DNA of 64,000 nucleotides, from the NCBI GenBank assembly GCA_002505345.1, contig DAUY01000011.1, positions 122,458-186,457 of the forward strand. The letters are read 5' to 3'. The notes beneath the pieces were generated by a model. That model searched no databases. It was not told the DNA's origin and saw nothing but the letters and a program-made list of their open reading frames with translations. A program made the translations under genes and the position numbers. Below, one piece after another: positions 61,248 through 64,000 of the stretch. This stretch comes from Methanomassiliicoccaceae archaeon UBA370. GTDB taxonomy: Archaea > Thermoplasmatota > Thermoplasmata > Methanomassiliicoccales > Methanomethylophilaceae. Numbering within the stretch: the stretch's first letter is position 1; each line of letters starts with the position of its first letter.

Positions 61248-62825
61248 TCAGCCCAGCATTTTCTTCATGTCCGCCTCGGGAGTGCTGATCGGAGTGATTC
61301 CGAAGTTCTCCACGAGGAAGGAGACGATGTTCGGCGAAAGGAACGCCGGGACCGAAGGTCCCAGATATATGTTCTTCACGCCCAGGCTCAGCAGCGTCAG
61401 GAGCACGGCGACCGCCTTCTGCTCGTACCACGACAGAACGATTGAAAGAGGCAGATCGTTGACGGTACAGTTGAAAACGTCCGCAAGTGCCAGAGCGACC
61501 TTTACGGCTCCGTATGCATCGTTGCACTGACCTACGTCCAGTATCCTGGGTATTCCTCCGATGTCTCCGATGTCCAGATCGTTGAACCTGTACTTGCCGC
61601 AAGCGAGGGTCAGCACCAGGGTGTCCTTCGGGGTGTTCTTGACGAACTCCGTGAAGTAGTTCCTTCCCGGCTTGGCTCCGTCGCATCCTCCCACAAGGAA
61701 TATGTGTTTTATCGCTCCGGCCTTGACTCCTTCGACGACCTTGTCGGCAACCGAAAGTATCGTTCCGGCCGAGTATCCCGTGGTCACGGTCTTTCCTCCG
61801 TTCACGCCGGTCATCTGGACGTCTTCCTTGTATCCGCCGAGCTCGAGGGCCTTTGCGATGATCGGTGAGAAATCTTTATCCTCGCCGATGTGTACCGCGT
61901 CGGGATAAGCAACGGGACCGGTGGTGTATACGCGGTCTGCGTAGCTGTCCTTGGGCCTCATGAGGCAGTTTGTGGTGTAAAGTATTGGGGCTGGGACGCC
62001 TTCGAACTCGTTGCGCTGGTTCTGCCAGGCCGTTCCGAAGTTGCCCTTGAGGTGGGCATACTTCCTCAGCTCGGGGTATCCGTGGGCAGGAAGCATCTCG
62101 CCGTGGGTGTAGATTGAGATCCCCTTTCCTTCGGTCTGTTCCAGAAGCTTCTTGAGGTCCAGCAGGTCGTGTCCGGTTACGATGATGAACGGTCCCTTCA
62201 CGATATTCATCGAGACTGTGTTGGGCGCAGGGACACCATATGTCTTGGTGTTGGCCTCGTCCAAAATCTTCATGCATTTCAGATTGGCCTGTCCGGTCTC
62301 CATGACCATTGCAAGCAGATCTTGCTGGCTGGCGTTGGAGCCGATCATCCTGAGGGCGTTGTACATGTACGTGTTTACTTCGGGGTCCGTATATCCAAGG
62401 GCCTTCGCGTGGAATGCGTAGGCGGCGACGCCCTTGAGTCCGAAAAGGATCAGGGACTTGAGGGACCTGATATCCTCGTCGTCCTTCCAAACCGATACAA
62501 GATTGAACTTATTGGAGCCGCAACCGCATGACTTGCATCCGGACCCCACCCTGGAGCGCTCCTTCTTGACGGCATCGATCTGAGCCGATACCGACCTGGG
62601 GTCGAAGTCGACGTTGGTTATGGTACGGAACAGAGCCTCGATTACGATGTCGTCCGTCTTGCCGTCGGCCTTTCCGTGTGAGCTCTTGGCAAGGTCGATC
62701 AGGGCCGTTATGAGATCGTCCTGAAGGTTCGCAACTTCCGATGATTTTCCGCATACTCCTGCCTTTCCCGTGCAGCCGGTCCCGTTGGCCGTCTGCTCGC
62801 ACTGAAAACAAAACATCTCCGTCAT
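61248..62825 (-). CDS. hcp: Hybrid cluster protein
   Basis: 525 residues. The N-terminal cysteines are CFQCEQTANGTGCTGKAGVC (C-x2-C-x8-C-x6-C). Later segments FIIVTGHDLLDLKKLLEQT, YTTNCLMRP, LVGGCDGAKPGR and LALACGKYRFN (here LTLACGKYRF) supply the hybrid cluster ligands. Hcp proteins reduce nitric oxide or hydroxylamine and protect against nitrosative stress. The ATG at 62825 follows TAGGAGAT; TATA-like TTTATTATAC is at about 62853. It is divergent from an HxlR regulator. Confidence 0.95.
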   Translation of the reverse strand: MTEMFCFQCEQTANGTGCTGKAGVCGKSSEVANLQDDLITALIDLAKSSHGKADGKTDDIVIEALFRTITNVDFDPRSVSAQIDAVKKERSRVGSGCKSCGCGSNKFNLVSVWKDDEDIRSLKSLILFGLKGVAAYAFHAKALGYTDPEVNTYMYNALRMIGSNASQQDLLAMVMETGQANLKCMKILDEANTKTYGVPAPNTVSMNIVKGPFIIVTGHDLLDLKKLLEQTEGKGISIYTHGEMLPAHGYPELRKYAHLKGNFGTAWQNQRNEFEGVPAPILYTTNCLMRPKDSYADRVYTTGPVAYPDAVHIGEDKDFSPIIAKALELGGYKEDVQMTGVNGGKTVTTGYSAGTILSVADKVVEGVKAGAIKHIFLVGGCDGAKPGRNYFTEFVKNTPKDTLVLTLACGKYRFNDLDIGDIGGIPRILDVGQCNDAYGAVKVALALADVFNCTVNDLPLSIVLSWYEQKAVAVLLTLLSLGVKNIYLGPSVPAFLSPNIVSFLVENFGITPISTPEADMKKMLG

Positions 62826-62862
62826 TTTTTTATCTCCTATACTTTAGGTAGTTTGTATAATA

Positions 62863-62893
62863 AAGATACTAGATTATATACGGCAGGTATCTT
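62863..62893. promoter_or_regulatory. Inverted repeat flanking the HxlR TATA box
   Basis: AAGATAC (62863-62869) and GTATCTT (62887-62893) are perfect 7-nt arms around TATATA at 62875-62880, which is the probable TATA box of the HxlR gene. A small GGTA-TCT-TACC symmetry overlaps the right arm. Between hcp and HxlR (62826-62903), this is a good candidate operator for HxlR. Confidence 0.6.
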
Positions 62894-62903
62894 ACCAGAT
62901 ATC

Positions 62904-63263
62904 ATGAACGACAACTGTACCGTTTACAAGACGATGGGATTCCTCTCTAAGAAATGGACACTGCTGATAATACTGGAGCTTTACAGAGGAGGAGATACGT
63001 GGAAGAGATTCTCAGAGATCAAGAGGTCCATGAAGGACATCACGCCGAAGATCCTCTCGGACAGGCTCAGGAACCTGGAGGATGAAGGCGTGATTGAAAA
63101 AAGGGTCGACACCTCCACCATACCGATAAAAAGCGAATACAGGCTCACCGAAATGGGGAGGGAGCTGACCGAGGTTGCCAAGGGCATAAAGGCTTGGGCC
63201 CTCAAGTGGAAGATTAATAATCCAGTTTGTGCATCTCAGGATTGCATTGTCTGCGTGCTCTGA
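62904..63263 (+). CDS. HxlR-family winged-helix regulator with cysteine cluster
   Basis: 119 residues. CTVYKTMGFLSKKWTLLIILEL, SMKDITPKILSDRLRNLEDEGVIEKR and EYRLTEMGREL are the HxlR/DUF24 pattern. Cys5 sits right before the winged helix, and the protein ends with Cys109-x4-Cys114-x2-Cys117, enough to hold a metal or to sense redox or NO. ATG 62904 is about 25 nt after its TATA box. It faces hcp, so it is likely to control it. Confidence 0.85.
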   Translation: MNDNCTVYKTMGFLSKKWTLLIILELYRGGDTWKRFSEIKRSMKDITPKILSDRLRNLEDEGVIEKRVDTSTIPIKSEYRLTEMGRELTEVAKGIKAWALKWKINNPVCASQDCIVCVL

Positions 63264-63270
63264 GGGAATT

Positions 63271-63699
63271 ATGAAAAAAAAGCCTAAAGTAGCATTTCTA
63301 TGCATGCACAATTCATACAGAAGTCGGGTGGCCGAGGCGCTCGCAAGAGAGTACGCTTCCGATGCGTTCGAGGCGTACTCGGCGGGCTCGGAACCACCTC
63401 ATGCGGTCGACGACAGGGTCGCATGGATGCTTTTGGAATACTGCAGTTGCGATATAACCGAAAATGACACCAGGCCCCTGTCCGAACTCCCCAGGGTAGA
63501 CATTGTGATCACCATGGGAAAAGAAGATTCGTGTCCTGACATCCCATGCTCGTACACAGAGAACTGGGGCCTTGAGGACTCGGGAGGACGTGCCGATCCG
63601 GACTACCGCAAAATGATCGAGACCGTGCGCAGCAACGTCATGGACCTCCGCGACAGGATAAAAAGAGGCAAGATAAGCCCGATATGCGAAAAGGCCTGA
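63271..63699 (+). CDS. ArsC-like low-molecular-weight phosphatase-fold protein
   Basis: 142 residues. The P-loop CMHNSYR (Cys11-x5-Arg17) is kept, as in the arsC of the ars operon, but the second cysteine area differs: MGKEDSCPDIPC in place of MGCGVSC, and EDSGGR in place of EDPRGR. It may be an arsenate reductase paralogue or a phosphatase. It starts 7 nt after the HxlR gene with GAGGGAA before the ATG, so both are one operon. Confidence 0.8.
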   Translation: MKKKPKVAFLCMHNSYRSRVAEALAREYASDAFEAYSAGSEPPHAVDDRVAWMLLEYCSCDITENDTRPLSELPRVDIVITMGKEDSCPDIPCSYTENWGLEDSGGRADPDYRKMIETVRSNVMDLRDRIKRGKISPICEKA

Positions 63700-64000
63700 C
63701 TTCCGGATTTTGCACTCGTTGTCTTTAATCCTGTTATTTCCACTGGAGATCGGCAGAGGCGCACATCACCTCCAGCAGCTTGATGATTGAACGATCGCCT
63801 TCGCCGTTTGCCGATTTGTCGCCGACTCCTCGGAACCGAATATTCTCCGCGATCGGCAGAGAAGTGCATGATGTCCCCTCGCGCGACGCGCTTGCCCATT
63901 CCGTTTGGATATGTCCGAACCGACGTCCTCTGCAGTCTGACCATGTTCATGAGCAAGTAGAAATGTCAATGATAAACGGAAAAGACCGCCCAATTAAAAT
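63700..64000. other. End region without a confident gene
   Basis: No complete gene is seen. On the minus strand a frame ending in TAA at 63734-63736 reads RSIIKLLEVMCASADLQWK at its end and continues back to about 63948, but it lacks a start codon; it may be a gene remnant. AT-rich sequence at the very end could belong to a promoter. Confidence 0.35.

Noticed and set aside
63603..63993. Two overlapping minus-strand frames near the end
   Set aside because: They partly mirror the ArsC-like gene, are Arg-rich and show no conserved motif; only a third frame there looks protein-like and it lacks a start.

Overview
The window comes from a methanogenic archaeon, most probably of the order Methanomassiliicoccales (Thermoplasmata; for example the gut Methanomethylophilaceae). 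This assignment is inferred from gene content. The window has a YcaO protein of the McrA-thioamidation type, a methylcobamide:coenzyme M methyltransferase of the MtaA/MtbA family, hydrogenase maturation genes (hypA, hypD), NikR, archaeal RNA polymerase and ribosomal genes, deoxyhypusine synthase, the archaeal mevalonate-route phosphomevalonate dehydratase, and bacterial-style surface proteins typical of gut strains. All 64 coding genes called here end in TGA (54) or TAA (10) and none in TAG, as expected for a pyrrolysine-using organism. No pyl gene is in the window. Genes are dense, often joined by 1-nt TGATG overlaps, and many starts look leaderless with a TATA box about 25 nt upstream.

Layout. 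1-8751: end of an amidohydrolase, a universal stress protein, a CBS protein and glyS in one operon; a four-CBS protein with an HPF/RaiA-like tail; valS; a DEAD-box helicase. 8906-11806: tRNA-Gly(GCC) and a large leucine-rich-repeat surface protein. 11958-16411: an arsenic region with a ferredoxin, arsR, acr3, arsM, arsC, a bicupin protein and an ArsD-like protein. 16412-22075: an AlbA_2-type regulator and an M18 aminopeptidase, divergent across an AT-rich repeat array, then ubiE-ubiA and a bile-acid-symporter-family transporter. 22055-29506: DNA repair genes (DUF1848, ogt, alkD, nth), hypD-hypA, folC, an asparagine-synthase-like protein and nikR.

29509-43078: topA, pncB, eno, a response-regulator/DUF835 protein, ribosomal L40e, a TIM-barrel protein, DUF4443, SAM synthetase (mat) divergent from an HTH-CBS regulator, RNase Z, rpe and FEN-1. 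43094-52516: a second surface protein, ileS, the two phosphomevalonate dehydratase subunits (the small one fused to a Nudix hydrolase) and ycaO. 52542-54494: tRNA-Arg(CCG), rps27ae, rps24e, dephospho-CoA kinase, spt4 and rpoE1, an operon order common in archaea. 54784-64000: membrane pyrophosphatase, a MetV-like protein, deoxyhypusine synthase, an isopropylmalate-dehydrogenase-like protein lacking its catalytic residues, the methylcobamide:CoM methyltransferase, an integrase-like remnant, and hcp divergent from a cysteine-rich HxlR regulator followed by an ArsC-like protein.

Most is core metabolism and translation. The best leads are the DUF126-Nudix fusion, the CBS-HPF protein, the catalytically altered dehydrogenase homologue, the ValRS without KMSKS lysines, and the hcp/HxlR/ArsC-like stress module with its inverted-repeat operator.
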